DNA of 49,722 nucleotides from Actinoplanes palleronii. Lineage in GTDB: Bacteria; Actinomycetota; Actinomycetes; Mycobacteriales; Micromonosporaceae. Below the pieces are notes generated by a model. The model did no database searches. It saw nothing but the letters and a program-made list of their open reading frames with translations, and was not told where the DNA came from. This document shows, piece after piece, positions 1-8,548 of this stretch. The stretch covers positions 1 to 49,722 of the forward strand of contig NZ_BOMS01000111.1 in assembly GCF_016862315.1 (NCBI RefSeq). The letters run 5' to 3'. Numbering within the stretch: the stretch's first letter is position 1; the number at the start of each line of letters is the position of its first letter. The position numbers and the translations under genes are program-made.

Positions 1-89
1 GATGTGGATGGCCCGGGGATCGATAGGTGCGAGGCTCCAGGTAAGACAGCAGTCGACCAAGATCCGATGCCCCGACCGGGAGCCTCGCT

Positions 90-872
90 GTGCTGTCCTA
101 CCCCGCCAAGATCCCGTTGTCCAGTCGTACGCTGAACCACCTCGCCGACCGGATCCGCGCCCACCGCCGCCAGCGCCGCTCCCGCTGGCGGCGCCTGAAC
201 CCCGGTGAACAGGCCTTACTTGCACTCGCGCACCTGCGTAACGGCGACACCTACACCCGCCTGGCTGCCGGGTTCGACATCGGTGTGGCCACCGCTTGGC
301 GCTATGTCCGCGAAGCCGTCGACCTGCTCGCCGCGGCCGCAGACGACCTGGTCACCGCCATGGACCGGATCCGCCGGCTGGCCTTCGCCATCCTCGACGG
401 CACCCTGATCCCGATCGACCGGGTCGCCGATCAGCGGCCGTACTACTCCGGCAAACACAAACGCCATGGTGTGAACGTGCAGGTCATCGCGGACGCGGCA
501 GGCCGCCTGATCTGGGCTTCGGCAGCCCTGCCCGGCCGGACCCACGACCTGAGCGCTGCCCGCCAGCTCGGCATCATCGACGCACTGACCAGCGCAGACG
601 TGATGACATTCGCCGACAAGGGCTACCAAGGAGCCCGCGGCACCATCCGGGTGCCGTTCAAACGCCACCGATCCCGGCCGAAACTCCAGCACTGGCAGAA
701 GCGCTACCACCGCCAGCACGCCCGGATCCGAGCCCGCGGCGAACGCGCCATCGCCACGCTGAAGACCTGGAAACTACTGGTCAAGCTGCGCTGTTGCCCT
801 CGCCACGCCACCGCGATCGTGCAGGCCATCCTCGTTCTGCACCACGTCGAAGCCAACCGCTACACAGGATGA
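90..872 (+). CDS. IS5-family DDE transposase
   Basis: This 260-residue protein is a cut-and-paste transposase of the IS5 type. It has an N-terminal helical DNA-binding part (about residues 1-85, with TRLAAGFDIGVATAWRYV as the helix-turn-helix) and a DDE_Tnp_4-like RNase H core. The catalytic triad is visible as Asp in ILDGTLIP, Asp in FADKGYQGARG and Glu in RARGERAIATLK. The GTG start follows a GGGAG ribosome site. The length matches complete single-ORF members, so the gene looks intact. I could not find convincing terminal inverted repeats; the left end may lie outside the window, so the element boundaries are unknown. It marks the left 5.7 kb as accessory DNA. Confidence 0.88.
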   Translation: MLSYPAKIPLSSRTLNHLADRIRAHRRQRRSRWRRLNPGEQALLALAHLRNGDTYTRLAAGFDIGVATAWRYVREAVDLLAAAADDLVTAMDRIRRLAFAILDGTLIPIDRVADQRPYYSGKHKRHGVNVQVIADAAGRLIWASAALPGRTHDLSAARQLGIIDALTSADVMTFADKGYQGARGTIRVPFKRHRSRPKLQHWQKRYHRQHARIRARGERAIATLKTWKLLVKLRCCPRHATAIVQAILVLHHVEANRYTG

Positions 873-945
873 AAAAGGCTCAATATACGGCTGCAGGTAG
901 CACCTTTGCCGTGACGCGGGCGCGCTGACGATCGAGATCCAACGC

Positions 946-1326
946 TCAGGTTGATGCATCCTGTGAAGCAGCCTTTTCGAGGGCGTCAAAGATGTCCGAG
1001 TCGACTGCTTGCTGCCAGGGAGGTAGTTGATCCCAGTCGGCGACATATGATGGCTTGGGGTCTGTGAATGCGCGGTAGATCTGCGCGGTCCAGCAAAGGG
1101 CCAGGAACCGGCCGCGCTGGTCGCGGCTGAGCTTCGCCACGGCACCATCGCTCACGTCTATGAACGCCAAGACTTGGCCGCAGACCGCGGCGGCGGCGCT
1201 ACGCTCCCACTCCGGAGTTTCCTCCCACGGCGCCACATAGCCAGGCTTCGGTTCACCTGGAAAGTGGCGCCGTACACCCTCGATCCATGCCTCGCGGAAC
1301 AAGCGGCCATGGTCGATCATCAGCAA
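946..1326 (-). CDS. hypothetical protein with two RyR-like motif copies
   Basis: This 126-residue protein carries the same motif twice: PGYVAPWEETPEWERSAAA near residues 29-47 and PSYVADWDQLPPWQQAVDSD near residues 91-110. The pattern (Tyr-Val-Ala-x-Trp-(D/E)-x-x-P-x-Trp) resembles the short RyR repeat found in some bacterial proteins, but that is recall and not a search. There is no signal peptide, membrane segment or catalytic motif. It lies 20 bp downstream of the broken XRE/TPR regulator on the same strand, so the two were probably co-transcribed. In actinomycetes such pairs of an XRE-TPR regulator and a small conserved protein are common. Function unknown. Confidence 0.72.
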   Translation of the reverse strand: MLMIDHGRLFREAWIEGVRRHFPGEPKPGYVAPWEETPEWERSAAAAVCGQVLAFIDVSDGAVAKLSRDQRGRFLALCWTAQIYRAFTDPKPSYVADWDQLPPWQQAVDSDIFDALEKAASQDAST

Positions 1327-1346
1327 TCCTCCGGTGGGTAGGTCGA

Positions 1347-2630
1347 TCAGGCGGAAGTAAGGACTCCCGTGATCCGCTCGTCGAGAGCGACGATACGAGG
1401 ATCACTTCCGAGGGGGTGTAGCTGCGTTTGCAGCGACTGGAGTCTCCGGCCGAGGAAGCCGGGCGAACAGGACTGTTCCGCGATGTCGACTGCGGCGTGG
1501 CCGTGCTGCAGTACCTCGTCCGCATCACGTCTGCGCACGCCCACCACTCCAAGATCGACCAGAAGGCTGCCTCGTCGGCGCGGCGAGATGCTTCGCGTGA
1601 AGGCTGCTGCCAGCGCGCCAGCCGCGAGTTCAGACTGCCCGAGCGTCAGGTGGCAGGTGCCGCGTTCTTCATCGAGGCGGCTTCCGTCGAAGCGGAGCCA
1701 GCCGCCGGGATTGATCAGATCTCGTGCTCCGGTGATGTGTTCGGCAAGCGACCAAGCCCGTTTGAAGCCATCCACGTCATGCAGAGCTGCGGCTGCCTGA
1801 GCTTGGACAGAGGCAACCCAGTAGCGGGTTGCCAGTTGGTCATCCCCGCGGGCGGCTACGCGGCCGGCAGCGTAAAGGATTTTCGCGGCTTGGTCGTACT
1901 GCTGGTCATACAGGCTGACGTAACCGCTGCGGGTAAGTGCGCATGCCCACTGGTCGTACGCGCCGGCTTCCTTGGCGGCAGAGGCAGCCAGGTTGTAGCA
2001 GTGGGTGGCGTCGGCGTAGAGGTCGCTGTCACAGAAGATCTCGCCGGTGAGCTGAAACAGTTCGCTCGCCAGGGTGCACAACTGCCGGTGCTCGGCCTCG
2101 GACCTGGCGTTGTCCAAGCGGTCGATGAGCACGTGGAGTTGGTCCTGGGCGAGCGGATAGACGAGGTGCTTGGTCGCGGATAGGCCGAAGACCTGCCAGA
2201 GGTGGGTGTTGAAGTCGCGGAGCTCCTGCAGGTCTGCGGATCGTCGAATCGCGTTTGGGTCATCGGACTCCGCGACCGGGGGAAGACAGATCAGCGTTCC
2301 AGCGAGACCGAGAAGGCGAAGGAGGTCGCGGCGGTACATGGCGAAGACACCCGTCGTGTGTGAAGCGGCCACGATTGCGCCGTTAACGGCGATCGCGGAA
2401 GCGGCGGTGGAAGGCGCATCGCCATCATGGCTCAGCAGCTCGGTGAGCATCTCAGGGGTCACCTGAAGCGCCTTGCTGAGGCGGTCCCGGGTTTGGGGTT
2501 GCGGCGAGGTCTCGCCTCGCTAGATACGTCCGATCGTGGTGCGGTCGGACGTGATCAGAGTCGCAAGTCGTTCTTGACTCAAGCCCACTTCCTCGCGGCG
2601 CCGAATCAAACGGCTTCGTCGCGATGCCAT
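1347..2630 (-). pseudogene. XRE/TPR transcriptional regulator interrupted by an in-frame amber codon
   Basis: Read from the ATG at 2630, the frame gives an XRE helix-turn-helix (LIRRREEVGLSQERLATLI then SDRTTIGRI) and then a TAG at 2520-2522, exactly where the family has Glu in the RIERG motif of the recognition-helix region. The same frame continues without another stop to 1347 as RGETSPQPQTRDRLSKALQV and then about 370 residues of helical TPR-like sequence, as in actinomycete XRE-TPR regulators. A single G-to-T change (GAG to TAG) explains the break. A GTG at 2462 just downstream could restart translation and make a truncated 371-residue protein without the DNA-binding domain. A sequencing error or readthrough is also possible. 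It is divergent from the JmjC operon it may once have regulated. Confidence 0.8.
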
Positions 2631-2801
2631 GAGCACCTCCGCTAGACCTGGTCGTCGCCAAGCCTACGGGACTACTGAACCTCGAGCGGGTGCGCCGCAG
2701 AGATGCATCACAGATGCCTCCCTCGCGCCGTGTTCCATGGACGCTCGTCTCGCTTTGCTAGAGGGGTCCTCAAGGCCTTCTTACCGGACGGTGGAGTGAG
2801 A

Positions 2802-3752
2802 ATGACTCTTTCGATGTTGTTCGATGAGGCCACGGTCAGCGACATGATGACCGCCTGGCCGACCAAGCCGGCGCTCCACACGCCGCCCGACGACAGCCGC
2901 CTTCCCCACATCGTCAACGTGGACCTCATCAACGGCTACCTCGACACCGGTACCGCACCCGCAGAGCAGCTCATCGTGATCAAGGACGGGGCGGCGCTGC
3001 ACTCCCGGGCGTACACGACCGACGGCTACCTCGACCCCGGCAAAGTCGCGAAGTGGCGCGGCCGGGGCTACACCATCCAACTGCGCAACCTGCACCGATG
3101 GTGTCCCGCAGTGCACGCGATCTGCTCCGCGATCCAGGACGAGTCCGGCTACGGCACCTACGCCACAGGCTTTGTCACCCCAGCCGGCGGCCAAGGTCTA
3201 CATCACCACTGGGACCAGAACATGGGCCTGGTCTACCAGCTCGCCGGACACAAGACCTGGCAGATCTGGGAGCCGGGGGTCGAAGAACCGCACCGCGAGC
3301 AGTTCGCGTCCAACACCGCGCCGGGCAGCGACGTCCTCGACCGCATGAAATCGATGCGGCCTGACTTCGAGTTCGACCTCGGCCCCGGACAGATCCTTAT
3401 GCTCCCGCGCGGCTGGATGCACAACCCGCACGCGCGTGGTCAGACCCAGGAAAGCGTCCACGTGACCTTCGTGGCCCGCGAGCGCACCGGCTACTGGATC
3501 GCCGGACAACTGGCCCAGACCGCGCTGAGCTCAACCCCGCTGCGGCGCGTCATCCCGCCTGCCGGCGTCGTCAACCCCACCGCCTTCGCCGATCAGGTCG
3601 CCGAGGCGCGCGACCTGCTGACGGACTGGCTGGCCGGCGCCGACGTCAGCACTCTGGCCGCTGAACTGCTCCAGCACGCTCGCACCGAACCGAACGTGGA
3701 CTACATCTCCCCCGAACCGAGCCAGGTCGGCCACCGTCCATCGGTTCGTTGA
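2802..3752 (+). CDS. JmjC/cupin-type 2-oxoglutarate oxygenase-like protein
   Basis: This 316-residue protein belongs to the cupin_4/JmjC group that includes ribosomal-protein hydroxylases. The iron-binding HxD...H set is visible: His136 and Asp138 in LHHHWDQNMG and His207 in LPRGWMHNPHA. A C-terminal helical region follows (residues 250-316), as in the ribosomal oxygenases. The enzyme should hydroxylate a protein or peptide side chain using Fe(II), oxygen and 2-oxoglutarate; the substrate is not shown by the sequence. I chose the ATG at 2802 because GGTGGAG lies just upstream; a longer frame starts at 2703 without support. It begins a same-strand run with the GRDP-like and APH-like genes (gaps 58 and 16 bp). 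Confidence 0.85.
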   Translation: MTLSMLFDEATVSDMMTAWPTKPALHTPPDDSRLPHIVNVDLINGYLDTGTAPAEQLIVIKDGAALHSRAYTTDGYLDPGKVAKWRGRGYTIQLRNLHRWCPAVHAICSAIQDESGYGTYATGFVTPAGGQGLHHHWDQNMGLVYQLAGHKTWQIWEPGVEEPHREQFASNTAPGSDVLDRMKSMRPDFEFDLGPGQILMLPRGWMHNPHARGQTQESVHVTFVARERTGYWIAGQLAQTALSSTPLRRVIPPAGVVNPTAFADQVAEARDLLTDWLAGADVSTLAAELLQHARTEPNVDYISPEPSQVGHRPSVR

Positions 3753-3810
3753 TCAGGGATTTCCCCGGCGCATCCGGCGCCGGCGATCCATACGCCCCCA
3801 AGGAGTAATC

Positions 3811-4287
3811 GTGACCCTCGTGACCACTTTGCCGGTTCAGGCCGACAAAGACCCCCAGGCCCTCGTCGATCCGGAGACCTTCGACAAGCTCGCCCTGCAC
3901 TTCGCTGCCGAGCAGGAGGTCACCAAGACCTACGCCCGGCGGGCCGTCGGGCAGATGTTGCTCATGTTGAAGGCCCACGCCGACTCGAAGCACGACCCCG
4001 ACTTCGGCCGGCTGCTGCCAGACGGCCGGTCCTACCGCGTCGTCCCGACCGAGCCCGTTGACGCGGCATGGCACGTGTCGCTGCAACACACCGAGCCGTA
4101 CGCCGCCGCCTGCGAACAGCTCGCGGGAGGATTCGTACACCACGTACCGATCCTGACCGCGGGCATGGCGGACGGCTCCTCCATGGAGTACACCCGCCAG
4201 GCACTCAAGGCGACCGGCTACTACATCGACCCCGAGTTCTGGGACGGCGAGGCGAAGTCCTGCTGTCCGCCGAACCCGGGGATCTGA
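3811..4287 (+). CDS. GRDP-like (glycine-rich-domain-type) conserved protein
   Basis: This 158-residue protein has the core VDAAWHVSLQHTEPYAAACE followed by GGFVHHVP, the Trp-His / His-Thr / His-His-Pro pattern I associate with the DUF1399/GRDP family found in plants and many actinomycetes. The molecular role of the bacterial members is not known to me. Conserved His residues suggest metal or ligand binding, which is inference. The C-terminus ends KSCCPPNPGI; from memory streptomycete relatives also end with paired Cys followed by a Pro/Asn-rich tail. The GTG start has a strong AAGGAG site. It lies between a JmjC oxygenase and an APH-fold kinase, which suggests it may be their substrate or partner. 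Confidence 0.7.
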   Translation: MTLVTTLPVQADKDPQALVDPETFDKLALHFAAEQEVTKTYARRAVGQMLLMLKAHADSKHDPDFGRLLPDGRSYRVVPTEPVDAAWHVSLQHTEPYAAACEQLAGGFVHHVPILTAGMADGSSMEYTRQALKATGYYIDPEFWDGEAKSCCPPNPGI

Positions 4288-4303
4288 AAGGGCTACCTGA
4301 TCA

Positions 4304-5074
4304 ATGCGCATGGACTGGACCGCTTTGCCTGAGGCCGTCACGGCAGAGGTAGCCGAGCGCGTCGGCGGACTTCACGTCACTCCCGCCATGACCGGTGATC
4401 ATGCGGAGATAGCCGCAACTGTTACCGGTACCACCGGGAAGGTGTTCGTCAAGGCGGCCCACACCGATGTCGGTGTCCGGTCACTGCGCTTCGAGTTGCG
4501 GGTGAGCGAGGCCGTCAGCGGGCCTCACTCACCCGCGGTCGTCTGGCACTTCGCGGTGGCCGGCTGGCTGGTGGTGGGCTTCGAACACTGCGAAGGCCCG
4601 CATGCCGACCTGTCCCCGGGAAGCCCCGACCTGGCCCTTCTTGAGGATGTGCTGGCAGTACTCGGAGAGACACCGGCACCCGATGCGCCGCTGTTCAGTC
4701 CAAAGGCCCGGCTCGGGTTCGAGCACCCGTCGATGGACGGTGACACGCTCGTGCACACCGACCTCGGCCCGGCCAATCTGATCGTGACCCCGGACGGGCT
4801 CCGGATCGTCGACTGGGCGATGGCAGCCAAAGCCGCGCCGTGGGTCGAGCTGGCCATGCTTACCCCATGGCTGATCGGCGCCGGCCACACCCCGGAGCAA
4901 GCCGACCAGTGGCTGGCACGCCATCGCGTGTGGCAATCGACCGATCCTGAGGTCTTGGACTATTTCGCGACGAAGAACGCGGAGAAATGGGCGTCGAAGG
5001 CGGCCGGATCAACCGCGGCCTGGATGCATGACCTCGCGGGCTGGACGTCCCAATGGTCGGCGTATCGGATCTGA
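4304..5074 (+). CDS. APH-fold phosphotransferase
   Basis: This 256-residue protein shows the aminoglycoside/choline-kinase-like core: HTDLGPANLIV (the catalytic HxDxxxxN loop, near residues 148-158) and IVDWAMA (the DFG-equivalent Asp-Trp). An N-terminal small lobe has a Lys in VFVKAA that probably binds ATP. It should phosphorylate a small molecule, peptide or protein hydroxyl. A resistance role is not indicated, as the family is very broad. It starts 16 bp after the GRDP-like gene and is the last gene of the presumed three-gene operon. The coding end abuts a decayed transposase. Confidence 0.82.
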   Translation: MRMDWTALPEAVTAEVAERVGGLHVTPAMTGDHAEIAATVTGTTGKVFVKAAHTDVGVRSLRFELRVSEAVSGPHSPAVVWHFAVAGWLVVGFEHCEGPHADLSPGSPDLALLEDVLAVLGETPAPDAPLFSPKARLGFEHPSMDGDTLVHTDLGPANLIVTPDGLRIVDWAMAAKAAPWVELAMLTPWLIGAGHTPEQADQWLARHRVWQSTDPEVLDYFATKNAEKWASKAAGSTAAWMHDLAGWTSQWSAYRI

Positions 5075-5204
5075 ACCAGCCACCCTGCCCGACCGTCCAG
5101 CTCTCCCTGCTGACTCCGTCTCATGAGGTCGGCGACTTCACGATGACCCCCACACGAGGACGGCCGGTTCATATCTCGGGTGTCCCGGCTGCCGAGGCCG
5201 CCCA

Positions 5205-5640
5205 CAGCCGAAGCCGGTGTGGTTGTGGTGGTCCAAGGTCGATGCCACATGGGCGGATGTCGACCGGCGGTCCGGCGCCGTTTCGATCTTGAGGACACCT
5301 TCCGCATGATCAAGCAGACGCTGGGCTGGCCCCCGAAGCTGCGCGACCCTGCCGCGGCTGACCGGGGGACCTGGCTGCTCCTGGCCGGGCATGCTCAGCT
5401 ACGCCTGACCCGGCCCCTCGCCCAGGACTCGCGCGGGCCCTGGGGAACGCCCGCCGGCCCCGGAACGACTCACTCCGGCCCGGGTGCGGTGGGGGTTTCG
5501 GAACTGCGCGCGACCAGCGCCTCGCCGGCTCTGCACCGAAACCGAGCAAGCCCGGTCCCGGCCGGCACCCGCTGCGACGTGGGACTCATGCTGGTCACCG
5601 GCCCGACCCATCAACGACCGGCTCACCACACGAAGGGCAC
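5205..5640 (+). pseudogene. decayed transposase remnant (multiple frameshifts)
   Basis: Pieces of one transposase C-terminus can be read in successive frames: KPVWLWWSKVDATWADVDR (about 5208-5265), then RRFDLEDTFRMIKQTLGW and PKLRDPAAADRGTWLLLAGH (about 5272-5400), then LTPARVRWGFRN, and lastly SAPKPSKPGPGRHP. In order these match the conserved tail of a large actinomycete transposase family (the group I recall as NF041680). At least three frame changes separate them and the N-terminal half is missing, so the gene is dead. It occupies most of the gap between the APH gene and the next CDS; 5075-5204 holds nothing I recognise. Confidence 0.75.
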
Positions 5641-5686
5641 CGAACCGCGCCGCACGGGATAGATGACAAGCTAAGCGTGCTGCTGA

Positions 5687-6259
5687 TCAGCAGCGGACCA
5701 GGCCCTGGATCAGGGTGGCGAAGGCGGCTGGGTCGCGCAGGTGCGGGAACGGGCCGTCGCCCGCGTGTGCCTGCGGCGCCGCGCCGACCGGGACGCTCGA
5801 CCACTCCCGGTAGGTCAGCGCCAGTGCCGGGTCGCTGCGCCGCACCGCGAACTGACGGTAGGCCTCGGGTACGGCAGCCAGGTCCCCGTCCTCCACCGTG
5901 ATCACGTGCTGCACCGCGTACCGGGCCGCGAACGCGTGCGCCAGCGCCGCCGACTCCCCGTGCCCGACCAGCACCGGCGCGCGCTGCAGATCCAGCCCGT
6001 GTACGAGCGTGGCCAGGTGCTGGGTCAGGCCGGACAGGTCGTCGCGCCGTGCCGACTCGCCGTGCCCGGGCAGGTCGACGGCGATCGCGGCGCAGTTGCC
6101 GTCCAGCTCGGCGGCGACCGGCCACCACATGGTCCGGTCGTAGAACGGGCCGTGCAGCAGCACCACCGGGCGTCCGAACCGCCCCCAGCGGTCGTAGACG
6201 AGCCGGTTGCGCGGGGTGCCGTGGGCGTGGGTGGTGCGACGAGGCGGCTGAGGATGCAC
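5687..6259 (-). CDS. alpha/beta-hydrolase fold protein lacking catalytic Ser and His
   Basis: The 190-residue product has the fold markers VVLLHGPFYDRTMWW (oxyanion-hole HG) and AVDLPGHGES. The nucleophile elbow, normally GHSxG, reads VGHGESAALA, so no Ser is at the apex. The usual C-terminal GHFPHLEDP motif reads GPFPHLRDP, so the catalytic His is also lost. There is no cap domain and the protein is 60-90 residues shorter than common relatives. It is therefore likely a non-catalytic fold protein or a decaying gene that kept its frame. The GTG at 6259 has GGAG nine bases upstream; a longer frame runs into the divergent ltrA gene. A 78-bp gap separates it from ltrA. Confidence 0.65.
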   Translation of the reverse strand: MHPQPPRRTTHAHGTPRNRLVYDRWGRFGRPVVLLHGPFYDRTMWWPVAAELDGNCAAIAVDLPGHGESARRDDLSGLTQHLATLVHGLDLQRAPVLVGHGESAALAHAFAARYAVQHVITVEDGDLAAVPEAYRQFAVRRSDPALALTYREWSSVPVGAAPQAHAGDGPFPHLRDPAAFATLIQGLVRC

Positions 6260-6337
6260 GAAATCGGTCTCCGGAGGCAGGTGGGACGGAAGCAACTCTG
6301 TAACGACCGGAGGGGGACCAGCGGTTACGCTGCCGCG

Positions 6338-7564
6338 GTGACTGCACGCGCACCCTTTCGACTGACACCGATGCGACCCCGTGATCCCGACGAGCCCGGG
6401 CGCACCGCGACCCCGTTGGAGCTCTTCTTCGACCTGGTCTTCGTGATCGCGGTGAGCATCGCCGCCGTTCAGCTGCACCATGCGCTGACCGAGAACCACA
6501 TCGCGCACGGTCTGCTGTCGTACGCGGCGGTGTTCTTCGCCATCTGGTGGGCGTGGATGAACTTCACCTGGTTCGCCACCGCGTACGGCATCGACGACTG
6601 GCTCTACCGGGTGCTCACCTTCGTCCAGATGGGCGGGGTTCTGGTGCTGGCGGCCGGCATCGACCCGGCGTTCACCGAGGGTGACTTCACCGTGGTGGTG
6701 ATCGGTTACGTCGTGATGCGGGTCGCGATGATCACCCAGTGGCTGCGCGCCTCCCGCGCGGGCGGGCCGGACCGGGGCATCGCCCGGCGCTACGCCGTCG
6801 GCATCGGCCTGGTGCAGCTGCTCTGGATCGGCCGGCTGTTCCTGCCGGCGAGCATCCAGGGCGTGTCGTTCGTGGTGCTGGCGCTTGCCGAGATGGCCGT
6901 TCCGGTGATCGCCGAGCGGAAGGCGACCACACCGCGTCACCTGCACCACATCACCGAACGTTACGGTCTGTTCACGTTGATCGTGCTCGGCGAGAGCCTG
7001 CTCGGTGCGGCCAACGCGATCATCGAGGCGCTGCACGACGCCGACGAGCTGGCCCCGCTGATCTCCATCTCGGTGCTGACCCTGGTGGTCAGCGGCGCGC
7101 TGTGGTGGCTCTACTTCTGGCCGCCGCACCACACCGTGATCGTCCGGCTACGCGACTCGTTCCGCTACGGCTACACCCACTACTTCATCTTCGCCGCGGC
7201 GGCCGCGTTCTCGGCCGGCGTCGAGGTCGAGATCGACGCGCTGACCGGGCACAGCGAGCTCAGCGACGTGGCCGCGTCGTTCACGGTCACCGTGCCGATC
7301 GCGGTGTTCATGCTGGGTGTCTGGTGGGTGGTGATCCGGGAGAACGCCGACCGGGTGGTGAACGTCGCGGTGCCGCTGGGCGCGGTGCTGGTGCTGTTCG
7401 ACCCGGTGGTGCCGGTTCCGGTGACGCTCACCGCGATCATCCTGGTGGCGGTCGTCGTGGTGCTGGTGCTGCGGCCGCCGGTCAGCCGGGCCTCACGCCG
7501 CGCCCGCGCCGACGAACTCGTGGGCGCCACGGAGGCGGACGACCAGCCCGGCCTGGGTGGCTGA
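6338..7564 (+). CDS. ltrA: low temperature requirement protein A (LtrA) family membrane protein
   Basis: This is a polytopic membrane protein of about 408 residues beginning with the family signature PDEPGRTATPLELFFDLVFV and carrying HLHHITERYGLFTLIVLGES in the middle, both typical of LtrA. I count about ten to twelve hydrophobic segments. LtrA was named from Listeria growth at low temperature, but its biochemical role is unknown. The start could be GTG 6338 or ATG 6371 (Met-Arg-Pro-Arg-Asp); neither has a strong ribosome site. The last 72 bp overlap the convergent RmlD-like gene. Confidence 0.85.
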   Translation: MTARAPFRLTPMRPRDPDEPGRTATPLELFFDLVFVIAVSIAAVQLHHALTENHIAHGLLSYAAVFFAIWWAWMNFTWFATAYGIDDWLYRVLTFVQMGGVLVLAAGIDPAFTEGDFTVVVIGYVVMRVAMITQWLRASRAGGPDRGIARRYAVGIGLVQLLWIGRLFLPASIQGVSFVVLALAEMAVPVIAERKATTPRHLHHITERYGLFTLIVLGESLLGAANAIIEALHDADELAPLISISVLTLVVSGALWWLYFWPPHHTVIVRLRDSFRYGYTHYFIFAAAAAFSAGVEVEIDALTGHSELSDVAASFTVTVPIAVFMLGVWWVVIRENADRVVNVAVPLGAVLVLFDPVVPVPVTLTAIILVAVVVVLVLRPPVSRASRRARADELVGATEADDQPGLGG

Positions 7565-8353
7565 GCAGTCCAGACGGACCGCGAGGGCGCCCGGCAGACC
7601 GCTGTGCGCCCGCAGCGCGGCGGGCAGGGCGGCCGGGTCGAGGCCGTCCCGCCGGGCGATCAGGACACCGAGCTGGTACCGGGAGATCGGATCACTTCCG
7701 GCCACATTTCGTACGCCGGGGTGCGGGTCCGCGGCCAGCTCCAGGACCGCGGCGGCCAGATCGGCGACGTGGACCGGGCACCGGATGTCGTCGGTGAACA
7801 GGGCGCCGCTCCGCCTTCCGGTGGCCAGGTCGTGCACGTGCCTCTCGGTCTCCGACGTCCCGGCGCCGATGATCAATGAGGTACGGACGATGACCGCGTC
7901 CGGCGCCAGCCCACGGACCGCGACCTCGGCCGCCGCCTTGGCCGCGCCGTACGGCGTGACCGGATCCGGCGCCGCCCCCTCGTCGTAGGAGTCCGCGGCC
8001 CCCGAGAAGATCGCGTCGCTGGACACGTGCACGAGCCGGGCCCGGACCTCGGTGGCGGCCGCCGCGACGTGCATCCCGCCGTCGGCGGTGGTCGCCCAGT
8101 CCGCCTGCCGGTACGCCGCGTTGACGATCACTTCCGGTCGCACCGCCGCGACGAGCGCAGCCACCGCGGCCCGGTCCCGGATGTCCAGGCGTCGCCCGTC
8201 CGTCCCGATCGGCCGCTGGTGGTAGGTCGCGGTGACCGAGTGGCCGGCCCGTCGCGCCAGCCGGACCACCTCGCGGCCCAACAGGCCGCCACCGCCGACC
8301 ACCAAGAGCCTCAGCATGGGCGAAAGCATGGCAGGCGCCGGAAAGTCCGTCAT
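7493..8353 (-). CDS. RmlD-like NAD(P)-dependent sugar-nucleotide reductase/epimerase
   Basis: This 286-residue extended-SDR protein has an N-terminal nucleotide-binding loop VVGGGGLLGREVV, a Ser in VHVSSDAIFSG and the catalytic YGAAK (TPYGAAKAAAE), in the order seen in dTDP-4-dehydrorhamnose reductase and related enzymes. The EVIVNAAYRQADWA segment fits the NAAAYTAVD region of RmlD but is not identical. It lies outside any rhamnose cluster, so the substrate is open. The ATG at 8353 has GGAG upstream; MLRLLVVGG (8317) is an alternative start. Its 3' end overlaps ltrA on the other strand. Confidence 0.8.
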   Translation of the reverse strand: MTDFPAPAMLSPMLRLLVVGGGGLLGREVVRLARRAGHSVTATYHQRPIGTDGRRLDIRDRAAVAALVAAVRPEVIVNAAYRQADWATTADGGMHVAAAATEVRARLVHVSSDAIFSGAADSYDEGAAPDPVTPYGAAKAAAEVAVRGLAPDAVIVRTSLIIGAGTSETERHVHDLATGRRSGALFTDDIRCPVHVADLAAAVLELAADPHPGVRNVAGSDPISRYQLGVLIARRDGLDPAALPAALRAHSGLPGALAVRLDCSATQAGLVVRLRGAHEFVGAGAA

Positions 8354-8548
8354 CGATCAGTCACTCCGCGTGGTCGGGCCAGTGGAAAAGCTCTCCCGGT
8401 CTTGACGGTGGCTCGCACCCTGGTCAATGCTGCATAAGTCCGAATCCCCCCATATGCCGGTGAGGCCCACAAAGCCCCGGTATGCACCCGTGGCCGCGAC
8501 CCCCGGTCACTCGGACACCCTGCACCAGGTGAAGGAGTTACCCCCCCG

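Noticed and set aside
863..965. Inverted CACAGGATG / CATCCTGTG near the IS5 transposase end as possible terminal repeats
   Set aside because: Both copies lie on the same side of the transposase and the second is inside the next gene; no matching left end was found.
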